This document shows positions 58,588 to 64,000 of a DNA stretch of 64,000 nt, in pieces (position 1 is the stretch's first letter; each line of letters opens with the position of its first letter). Source of the stretch: G965279355 sp965279355. Lineage in GTDB: Bacteria > Pseudomonadota > Alphaproteobacteria > CACIAM-22H2. The translations under genes and the position numbers were made by a program. The stretch lies in assembly GCA_965279355.1 (NCBI GenBank), contig OZ257155.1, forward strand, positions 4,836,001 to 4,900,000. Direction: 5' to 3'. The notes below the pieces were generated by a model. It did no database searches. It saw only the letters and a list, made by a program, of their open reading frames with translations, and had not been told where the DNA came from.

Positions 58588-58668
58588 ATGATCACCGTTT
58601 CCGCACCTCAGCCCCGCCGTTCGCGCCGTGAAAACGCCGCGCGACGCCGTCGCGTGGACATGAGGTAA
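58588..58668 (+). CDS. Putative arginine-rich leader peptide upstream of argC
   Basis: A 26-codon frame with nine arginine codons: two pairs (PRRSRR), a run of four (AARRRR) and a last AGG directly before TAA. The ATG coincides with the predicted transcription start, so there is no ribosome-binding site, as in the leaderless trp leader of rhizobia. Arg is frequent in GC-rich random sequence, so the enrichment alone is not proof. Confidence 0.45.
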   Translation: MITVSAPQPRRSRRENAARRRRVDMR

Positions 58669-58708
58669 CGGTCAGGTTTTCTGCCCCGGCGAGGGGCTTG
58701 CGCACAAA

Positions 58709-58736
58709 AGGGCGTCCCTCGCGGGGCGCCCTTTTT
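58709..58736 (+). terminator. Rho-independent terminator in the argC leader
   Basis: AGGGCGTCCC-TCGC-GGGGCGCCCT stem (one G-U pair) followed by TTTTTG. It stands 138 bp before argC and 41 bp after the Arg-rich frame. Confidence 0.85.
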
Positions 58737-58742
58737 GATTCT

Positions 58743-58859
58743 GCCCCTCATTATCTCTTACCCTCTCCCCTCCGTGGGAGAGGGTAGGGTGAGGGGGCTT
58801 CCGGAGTACCCCTCACCCGGCCGCTCTCGCGGCCGACCTCTCCCACAAGGGGAGAGGTG
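58743..58859. repeat. Palindromic REP-like repeats between the leader terminator and argC
   Basis: Two more members of the CCCCTCA...CCTCTCCC / GGGAGAGG family (58743-58798 and 58808-58859), the second with a CGGCCGCTCTCGCGGCCG inner hairpin. They fill the gap between the terminator and the argC ribosome-binding site. Confidence 0.75.
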
Positions 58860-58873
58860 AAGACGAAGATAGG

Positions 58874-59938
58874 ATGTCCGTCATGAACAGCATTTCGTCG
58901 AACAAGATCCGGGTCGCGATCCTGGGGGCCTCGGGCTATACGGGGGCGGAGCTGATCCGTCTGCTGGGCCAGCATCCCGGCGTGGAGATGAAGCTGCTCA
59001 CCGGCGATCGCGCGGCGGGCAAGCCTTTGGGTGAGGTGTTTCCGCATCTGGGGCACCTCGGCCTGCCCAACCTGATCAAGATCGAGGATTGCGATTTCAG
59101 CGGCATCGATCTGGTGTTTTGCGCCTTGCCGCACGGCACGACGCAAGAGGTGATCGCCAGGCTGCCGACGCATCTCAAGGTCGTTGATCTTTCCGCAGAC
59201 TTCCGGCTGTTCGATGTCGACACCTATGCCAAGTGGTACGGCCATGCGCATCGCGCCCCTGACCTGCAGAAGCAGGCGGTGTACGGCCTGACCGAGATCG
59301 AGCGTGACGCGGTGCGGAGTGCGCGGCTGGTTGCCAATCCCGGCTGCTATCCGACCTCGGCGCAGCTGCCGCTCATTCCGTTGCTCGCTGCCAAGCAGAT
59401 CGACACCGACGACATCATCATCGATGCCAAATCCGGCATGACCGGTGCCGGCCGCGCCGCGAAGGAAGAGATGCTGTTCAGCGAAGTCTCGGAAGGCATC
59501 CACCCCTATGGTGTGGCCAAGCATCGCCACGCGCCGGAGATCGAGCAGGGCCTGTCCAAGGCGGCCGGCAAGCCGGTGATCGTCAACTTCACCGCGCACC
59601 TGATGCCGATGAACCGCGGCATCCTCGCCTCCATCTATGTGCGGCTGGCCAAGGGTGCCTCGGCGGACGACCTGCGCGAGACATTGAAGACGCAGTACGC
59701 CGGCGAGAAATTCGTGCGGGTGCTGGCGCCGGGGATCGCGCCGCAGACGCGGCACGTGCGGGGCTCCAACCACGTCCAGATCGGCGTGTTCGCCGACCGC
59801 ATGCCGGGACGCGCCATGCTCTTCTGCACCGAAGACAACCTGGTGAAGGGCGCGTCCGGTCAGGCGATCCAGAACATGAACGTGATGTGCGGCCTGCCGG
59901 AGGGTACGGGGCTGATGCAGGAAGCGCTCTTCCCGTAA
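58874..59938 (+). CDS. argC: N-acetyl-gamma-glutamyl-phosphate reductase
   Basis: A 354-residue type 1 ArgC, which reduces N-acetylglutamyl phosphate to the semialdehyde in arginine synthesis. The Rossmann loop is VAILGASGYTGAELIRLL (14-31), followed by DLSADFRL; the catalytic Cys is C158 in VANPGCYPTSAQL, and the C-terminal domain contains PHLGHLGLP and HVRGSNHVQIG. The ATG at 58874 follows AGATAGG; a second ATG is three codons on. In many alphaproteobacteria it lies directly behind rplM-rpsI; here about 9.4 kb of accessory DNA separates them. Confidence 0.97.
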   Translation: MSVMNSISSNKIRVAILGASGYTGAELIRLLGQHPGVEMKLLTGDRAAGKPLGEVFPHLGHLGLPNLIKIEDCDFSGIDLVFCALPHGTTQEVIARLPTHLKVVDLSADFRLFDVDTYAKWYGHAHRAPDLQKQAVYGLTEIERDAVRSARLVANPGCYPTSAQLPLIPLLAAKQIDTDDIIIDAKSGMTGAGRAAKEEMLFSEVSEGIHPYGVAKHRHAPEIEQGLSKAAGKPVIVNFTAHLMPMNRGILASIYVRLAKGASADDLRETLKTQYAGEKFVRVLAPGIAPQTRHVRGSNHVQIGVFADRMPGRAMLFCTEDNLVKGASGQAIQNMNVMCGLPEGTGLMQEALFP

Positions 59939-59969
59939 GTCGGGGCGCGGGCGCTCCAACAAAAACAAC

Positions 59970-60081
59970 TGTCATCCCAGCGAAAGCTGGGACCCAGCCG
60001 TTGGGTGGTCGCTACGAGGACGTTCCGGCGTAACCGCGTAGAAAGCGGGTTACATGGGTCCCAGCTTTCGCTGGGATGACA
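59970..60081 (+). repeat. 112-bp palindromic repeat, copy A
   Basis: Both ends are the same module inverted (TGTCATCCCAGCGAAAGCTG at the left, mirrored at the right end). The centre holds GCCGTTGGGTG... and ...GCGGGTTACATGGG. The copy at 60818 is the inverse of this one with the central parts exchanged in order. The two flank the DUF1993 gene. Confidence 0.9.
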
Positions 60082-60208
60082 ATTGGATTTTAGGGGAAGG
60101 GTGCGCCTCACTTATTCGTGCCCCGGCCCACGCTTGCGCCACCCTTGGAACCGTCTAGTATCCGCCCCGATCCAACTCACACACACAGTCTCTTTGGGGG
60201 AAAACGCT

Positions 60209-60733
60209 ATGGCGTTGTCGATGTACAAGGCTTCGGTTCCGGTGTTCGTGCAGACCATGACGGCGATGCAGGGGGTTCTCGACAAGGGCGCTGCCTTTGC
60301 GACCGCCAAGAAGATCGAACCGGCGGTGCTCGCCGGCCTGCGGCTCTTTCCCGACATGAACCCGCTGTCCAAGCAGGTGCAGATCGTCAGCGACCAGGCC
60401 AAGGGCTGCATCGCGAGGCTCGCCGGGGTCGAGATTCCGTCGATGGCCGACACCGAAGTGACGGTGGACGAGCTCAAGGCCCGCCTGCAGAAGACCATCG
60501 ATTTCATCAAGAGCGTCCCGGCCGACAAGATCGACGGCACTGAGGCCAAGAAGATCACGCTGACCCTGGGCACCGGCGCCACGCGCGAGTTCACCGGCCT
60601 CGCCTATCTCGTGCACTTCACCACCCCGAACTTCATGTTCCACGCGACGATGACCTACGCGCTTCTGCGCGGGATCGGCGTCGAAGTCGGCAAGCGCGAC
60701 TTCATGGGCAGCTATAACCTGCTGGCGGAGTAA
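60209..60733 (+). CDS. DUF1993 family protein
   Basis: A 174-residue DUF1993 protein: ALSMYKASVPVFVQTMTAMQGVLDKG at the N-terminus, LAGLRLFPDMNPLSKQVQIVSDQAKG in the middle, and the C-terminal FHATMTYALLRGIGVEVGKRDFMG. The family is all-helical and resembles DinB-like four-helix bundles, with conserved His residues (for example in VHFTTPNFMFHATM) that might bind metal. The function is not known. The ATG is preceded by GGGGGAAAA. The gene stands between two inverted 112-bp repeats. Confidence 0.89.
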   Translation: MALSMYKASVPVFVQTMTAMQGVLDKGAAFATAKKIEPAVLAGLRLFPDMNPLSKQVQIVSDQAKGCIARLAGVEIPSMADTEVTVDELKARLQKTIDFIKSVPADKIDGTEAKKITLTLGTGATREFTGLAYLVHFTTPNFMFHATMTYALLRGIGVEVGKRDFMGSYNLLAE

Positions 60734-60817
60734 GTCGGGGCGCTAAAGCGCCGCTGGTGCTTCCACCCTCGCCCTGACGGGCGAGGGGCGGGAGCAAGCG
60801 ATCCAATACAAAACCGT

Positions 60818-60929
60818 TGTCATCCCAGCGAAAGCTGGGACCCATGTAACCCGATCTACGCGTAGTGACGCCGGAACGTCCTTGTCGCTGACACCCAACG
60901 GCTGGGTCCCAGCTTTCGCTGGGATGACA
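60818..60929 (-). repeat. 112-bp palindromic repeat, copy B
   Basis: Inverse orientation of copy A: starts with the same TGTCATCCCAGCGAAAGCTG and ends with its mirror. The two cores contain GTAACCC and GTTGGGT elements in swapped order. Confidence 0.9.
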
Positions 60930-60956
60930 GGTAGGGGTTTGGGATGACAGATTGAG

Positions 60957-61304
60957 TTAAAGGATTGTCAGAACGTTTTCCGGCGGCCGGCCCAGCGCCG
61001 CCTTCTTCCCGTTCAGGACGATCGGGCGTTCGATCAGGACCGGGTTTTCCACCATGGCCTGGATCAGCTTCGTTTCGGACAGGCTTTCGTTGTCCAGCCC
61101 CAGCTTCGCGTAGGGCTCTTCCTTCTTGCGCATGAGATCGCGCGGGCTGAGCTTCAGCTGGCCCAGGATCGTCTTGAGCTCTGCCGCACTCGGCGGGGTC
61201 TTCAGGTATTCGATGATCGTCGGCTCGATCTTCTTCTTCCGCAGCAGCTCCAGCGCCTCGCGCGATTTCGAGCAGCGCGGGTTGTGATAGATCGTGACTG
61301 CCAT
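60957..61304 (-). CDS. ArsC-family glutaredoxin-dependent arsenate reductase-like protein
   Basis: A 115-residue ArsC-like protein: VTIYHNPRCSKSREALELL contains the active-site Cys and the anion-binding loop; IEYLKTPPSAAELKTIL and ERPIVLNGKKAALGRPPENVL follow. The three conserved Arg positions of ArsC are present as R8-like, ER(P) and GRPPE. The group includes true arsenate reductases and the Spx/YffB-like relatives; the NPRCSKSR motif favours a reductase. Start at MAVTIYHN; the frame continues 13 codons upstream into the HD gene. It is last of a three-gene unit and lies two bases after the HD gene. Confidence 0.89.
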   Translation of the reverse strand: MAVTIYHNPRCSKSREALELLRKKKIEPTIIEYLKTPPSAAELKTILGQLKLSPRDLMRKKEEPYAKLGLDNESLSETKLIQAMVENPVLIERPIVLNGKKAALGRPPENVLTIL

Positions 61305-61306
61305 GC

Positions 61307-62059
61307 TTACAGAAACCGGGTCGGCCAGATCAGCGTGCGCCACATATGCGCGACCGGGCTGCCGTCGAAGCCGAGGCCTTCCTTGGGCTGTTTAAAGTGG
61401 CGGCCGATGATGTCGGTGAAGTCCTCGACCGGCACGTTCAGGGTCGCATCGAAGGCGTAGGCGTCGTTCAGCGTGATGTGGCGCGCGGTCATGTACCATT
61501 TGTGCTCGCGCGCGTACTTATTCTCCTGCTCGATATAGGGCTCCGGCTTGTAGTCGTCGCCGAACAGGTTGATGTACATCTGCGGATATTCGTAGCCGAC
61601 ATTCGGATCGGGATAGAACCGGATGGCCTGGTGATAGCGGATCGCCCAGCTCACTTCCTCGTCGACATAGGGCTCAAGCATCTGCGCCGCCCAGTAGCCG
61701 TGGTCGCTGCGCACGAAGCCGACCACCGCCATGTCGTGCAGCAGGCAGGCCAGCACGACTTTCTCGCTGCAGCCTTTCTTGCGGGCCAGCGCGGCGCTCT
61801 GCTGCAGGTGGTTGCTGCCGGCAAAGCGCAGCTTGAAGAAATCCAGCAGCGTCGGCTTCTCGGGCATTTTCGGCAGGCGCGGATCGGCGCCCTGCAGAAC
61901 TTTCTGTCCCGGCTTGGGCCGCTCCATCGGCTGGCCGGGCTGGCGCTCGCCCAAGGTGTAGAGATTCGACTTGGCGATGAACAGGTCGAGCTCCTGCATC
62001 ATCTTGTGCTCCAGCGCGTCGGCGCGCTCGGAGATCGTCATCGTGCTCGTCGGGGTCAT
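61307..62059 (-). CDS. HD-domain oxygenase-like protein (PhnZ/TmpB type)
   Basis: A 250-residue protein with the metal-ligand pattern of HD-domain mixed-valence di-iron oxygenases: His in SNHLQQSAALARKKG, the HD pair in ACLLHDMAVVGF, then His in RSDHGYWAAQML, His in IRYHQAIRFYPDP and Asp in TLNDAYAFD. The order H...HD...H...H...D matches PhnZ, TmpB and inositol oxygenase rather than hydrolytic HD enzymes. The N-terminal 80 residues (ALEHKMMQELDLFIAKSNLYTLG...) and C-terminus are longer than in PhnZ. It lies directly downstream of a TauD-type dioxygenase, the pairing seen in PhnY-PhnZ and TmpA-TmpB phosphonate degradation. The ATG follows GGGAGAGGA. Confidence 0.76.
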   Translation of the reverse strand: MTPTSTMTISERADALEHKMMQELDLFIAKSNLYTLGERQPGQPMERPKPGQKVLQGADPRLPKMPEKPTLLDFFKLRFAGSNHLQQSAALARKKGCSEKVVLACLLHDMAVVGFVRSDHGYWAAQMLEPYVDEEVSWAIRYHQAIRFYPDPNVGYEYPQMYINLFGDDYKPEPYIEQENKYAREHKWYMTARHITLNDAYAFDATLNVPVEDFTDIIGRHFKQPKEGLGFDGSPVAHMWRTLIWPTRFL

Positions 62060-62141
62060 GGAGTCCTCTCCCGGGGAAGGTCAGGCCTTCCTTATATAAC
62101 GTTTCGTCCCGCCCGGCATCCGATCGGGGGCGGCACCCGGA

Positions 62142-63005
62142 TCAGGCCGCCTCGCGCACGGTGGTGCGGCGCAGGTCGCGCGGATACTTCAGATCGTCGA
62201 AGGGGGTGGCGCGGTGCATGGTGCAGCGGTTGTCCCAGATCAGCAGGTCGCCCTTCTGCCATTTGTGGCGGTAGACGAAGTCCGGCTTGGTGGCGAGCTT
62301 GATCAGCTCGTCGATCAGCGCCTGGCCTTCTTCTTCGGACATGCCCTCGATGCCCGAGGCATGCGCCGCGAGATAGAGCGTCTTGCGGCCGGAGCCCGGA
62401 TGGGTGTGGACGAGGCGGTGGCGCACCGGCGGCAGTTCCGCCTTCTCGGCCTCGGTCGGCTTCTGATAGCCGCCGAGCTTGCGCGAATGCAGGATCGAAT
62501 GCTCGGCGACGAGGTTGGCGATCTTCGCCTTCATCGCATCGGGCAGCGCGTCATAGGCGGCGCGCATATCCGCGAACTCGGTATCCGCGTCGCTCGGCGG
62601 AATGATATGCGCCAGCAGCAGCGAGTAGGAGGAGCGGGGGTCCTTGAACGAGCTGTCGGTATGCCACAGGCGGTTGCCGCGGCTGTAGGCGCGATAGCGG
62701 TCGTCCTCCTGCAGGATCTTGCCGTCCTTGTCGACATTGCCGGCGTCGAACAGCTCCGGATACTTGAAGCGCATGTGATGCGCGTCCTTGCCCGCCATCG
62801 TGCGCTTTTCCAGCAGCCCGAAATTGCGGCTGAACTCGATATGCTCCTCGTCGGTCAGGTTCTGGCCGCGATAGACACAGACGGCATACGTATCCATCGC
62901 ATCGATGATCTCCTTGAAGACCGAAGGCGACACCGGCTTCTTCAGGTCGACGCCTGAGACTTCGGCGGCGAAAAGCGGGTGAAGCGGCTTGATGGTGAGG
63001 GTCAT
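62142..63005 (-). CDS. TauD/TfdA-family alpha-ketoglutarate-dependent dioxygenase
   Basis: A 287-residue Fe(II)/2-oxoglutarate dioxygenase. The facial triad is visible: His and Asp in RLWHTDSSFKDP and the distal His in NRCTMHRATPFD, with the oxoglutarate-binding Arg in RDLRRTTV. The substrate contact segments HRLVHTHPGSGRKTLYLAAHASGI resemble TfdA. TauD/TfdA enzymes hydroxylate sulfonates, phosphonates, phenoxyacids or carnitine-like compounds. The ATG at 63005 was chosen because GGGAG lies at -9; the frame is open 18 codons upstream. It is first in a presumed operon with the HD and ArsC-like genes (82-bp and 2-bp gaps). Confidence 0.9.
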   Translation of the reverse strand: MTLTIKPLHPLFAAEVSGVDLKKPVSPSVFKEIIDAMDTYAVCVYRGQNLTDEEHIEFSRNFGLLEKRTMAGKDAHHMRFKYPELFDAGNVDKDGKILQEDDRYRAYSRGNRLWHTDSSFKDPRSSYSLLLAHIIPPSDADTEFADMRAAYDALPDAMKAKIANLVAEHSILHSRKLGGYQKPTEAEKAELPPVRHRLVHTHPGSGRKTLYLAAHASGIEGMSEEEGQALIDELIKLATKPDFVYRHKWQKGDLLIWDNRCTMHRATPFDDLKYPRDLRRTTVREAA

Positions 63006-63235
63006 GGCATTTACTCCCGGAGCCTGCCGTCGCTGCTTCCCAAGGCTCTCTGGGGGCACGGCCGGCGATTAAGTTGTTACGTCAATATAATCCAAAAAGC
63101 GGTCCCGCCCAAGCGCGAATTTGCCGACGGTGGGACGGTGCCCGGACTGCGGCCGGTGTCGCGAAAACGTCACGTTATGACGCCGAATGCCAATGGCGGC
63201 GGCGGCCTGAAAATCCTACTGTGACGCGGTTTTCG

Positions 63236-64000
63236 ATGATGTCCGCTTCCTCCACCGATGTCCTCATTCTCGGCGCCGGCGCCGCCGGCCTGATGGCCTC
63301 GCGCGTGCTGGCGGAGGCGGGGCGGCGCGTGACGATCCTGGAGGCGCGGCCGCGCTGCGGCGGGCGCATCCTGCCGTTGCCGGTCGCGACGTTCGGCTAT
63401 CCCGCCGAGGCCGGCGCCGAGTTCATCCATGGCGCGGCGCCGTTCACCCGCGCGCTGCTGACCGAAGCCGGTCTTTCCATCGCACCGGTGTCGGGAACGC
63501 GCTGGAGCCGGCAGGATGGCGCATGGGTTCCGCGCGTGCCGATCCCCGATGAGGATCGCTTTCTTGCGGCGATGCAGGAGTTGTCCGCGGATCTGCCGGT
63601 GGCCGCGTTCGTGGCGCAGCAGTTCGGCGGCGCGGAGCATGCCGCTTTGCGCCAGATCGTCCGGCGCGAGGTCGAGAGCTACAACAACGCCGATCCCGAG
63701 CGCTTCAGCACATTCGCGCTGCGCGACCAGTGGCGGGACCCGAACTCGGAACGGCAGGAGCGGGTGGGCGAAGGCTATGGCGCGCTGGTCGACTTTCTGC
63801 GCGCGCAGCTCGAACGCGCCGGCGTTGCGATTCATCTCGATTGCGAAGTCACCGCGATCGAAACCGCCGGAACCGGCGCGATTGCCCGCACCCGCGACGG
63901 CCGGACGTTCGCAGCGGCGCAGACGATCCTGACCGCGCCGCTCCCGGTCCTGCGCCGCCTCGCTCTGCCGTCGCCGCTGCGTGAGCGGGTCGCCGCGGCG
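63236..64000 (+). CDS. Flavin-containing amine oxidase / NAD(P)-binding oxidoreductase (3' end outside window)
   Basis: The frame runs from MMSASSTDVLILGAGAAGLMA to the right edge without a stop (255 codons seen). It starts with a FAD dinucleotide-binding motif (GAGAAG) and continues VTILEARPRCGGRILPLP, the RxGGR motif of the amine-oxidase/protoporphyrinogen-oxidase-like family, then AEAGAEFIHG, and VGEGYGALVDFL, where the substrate-binding domain begins. The substrate could be a polyamine, an amino acid or another amine; not decidable from the part visible. A GTG five codons upstream (63221) is an alternative start. It is divergent from the TauD gene with a 230-bp gap. Confidence 0.87.
   Translation, partial: MMSASSTDVLILGAGAAGLMASRVLAEAGRRVTILEARPRCGGRILPLPVATFGYPAEAGAEFIHGAAPFTRALLTEAGLSIAPVSGTRWSRQDGAWVPRVPIPDEDRFLAAMQELSADLPVAAFVAQQFGGAEHAALRQIVRREVESYNNADPERFSTFALRDQWRDPNSERQERVGEGYGALVDFLRAQLERAGVAIHLDCEVTAIETAGTGAIARTRDGRTFAAAQTILTAPLPVLRRLALPSPLRERVAAA

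Larger units (their letters stand above)
58553..58736 (+). promoter_or_regulatory. Candidate arginine attenuator upstream of argC
   Basis: A promoter candidate (TTGCAT at 58553, 17-nt spacer, TATATC at 58576) predicts transcription starting at or within a base or two of an ATG at 58588, giving a leaderless message. Four segments can be drawn. Segment 1 (58611-58619, GCCCCGCCG, overlapping Arg codons) pairs with segment 2 (58687-58697, CGGCGAGGGGC). Segment 2 alternatively pairs with segment 3 (58714-58722, GTCCCTCGC; nine pairs, one G-U), which blocks the terminator formed by 58709-58718 with 58723-58732. Ribosome stalling at Arg codons would mask segment 1 and favour read-through to argC. 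The design resembles known leader-peptide attenuators; none was known to me for argC. Confidence 0.5.

Noticed and set aside
58751..59968. 405-codon minus-strand frame covering argC
   Set aside because: Shadow frame: His/Arg/Gln-rich low-quality protein exactly opposite an unmistakable argC.
61346..62302. 318-codon plus-strand frame opposite the HD gene and the end of the TauD gene
   Set aside because: Antisense to two recognisable genes with conserved active-site motifs; the antisense protein has no recognisable domain.

Overview
This is one contiguous stretch of a GC-rich alphaproteobacterial chromosome. Several gene orders support that placement: nrdR-ribD-ribE-ribBX-ribH-nusB-thiL; DUF177-rpmF-plsX-fabH-ihfA-merR-tRNA-Pro; and rplM-rpsI-argC. 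A MucR/Ros regulator, a RibBX-type riboflavin enzyme, a cytochrome bc1 assembly chaperone gene and a perfect CtrA-type site agree with it. The sequence does not settle the order; a Rhodospirillales- or Rhizobiales-like organism is plausible.

Layout. 0-7.4 kb: a pentapeptide-repeat protein cut by the left edge, a soluble histidine kinase, and a complete branched-chain amino-acid ABC transporter (livHMGF plus binding protein) closed by a strong terminator. 7.4-28 kb: housekeeping genes, namely mucR, rpiB, glyA, nrdR, the riboflavin operon (interrupted by a hybrid kinase on the opposite strand), nusB, thiL, an MFS carrier, the membrane pyrophosphatase hppA, bamE, and the fatty-acid/phospholipid cluster ending in tRNA-Pro(GGG). 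28-39 kb: a membrane kinase with a receiver domain, then a single 8.5-kb gene for a 2819-residue repeat protein that looks like a type I-secreted adhesin or surface-layer-type protein, with a CtrA-like box upstream. 39-45.5 kb: cutA, metY, a CoA-binding protein, a second pentapeptide protein, an enoyl-CoA hydratase and a PaaI-type thioesterase.

45.7-48.25 kb is an IS1595-family element with matching inverted ends, a 9-bp target duplication and passenger genes (a HEPN-like protein and a GIY-YIG protein). It lies just upstream of rplM-rpsI. Between rpsI and argC, which are adjacent or close in many relatives, sits an accessory island (49.6-58.3 kb). It holds an EcoRII-like endonuclease, Vsr and Dcm on the minus strand, facing a divergent five-gene operon built around a GHKL (MutL/MORC-like) ATPase with three unassigned proteins and a small winged-helix-like protein. 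Then come a truncated and a full copy of a thermonuclease gene and an orphan terminase-small-subunit-like gene.

Just before argC there is a 26-codon, arginine-rich reading frame, a candidate leaderless promoter and a terminator whose 5' arm can pair with an upstream segment. Together they look like an arginine-sensing transcription attenuator. The right end carries argC, a DUF1993 protein between two inverted 112-bp palindromic repeats, a TauD dioxygenase - HD-domain oxygenase-like - ArsC-like cluster, and a flavin amine oxidase cut by the right edge.

The best candidates for undescribed biology are the GHKL-centred operon divergent from Dcm/Vsr/EcoRII, the argC leader, the IS1595 passenger genes, the TauD/HD oxygenase pair and the giant RTX-like repeat protein.
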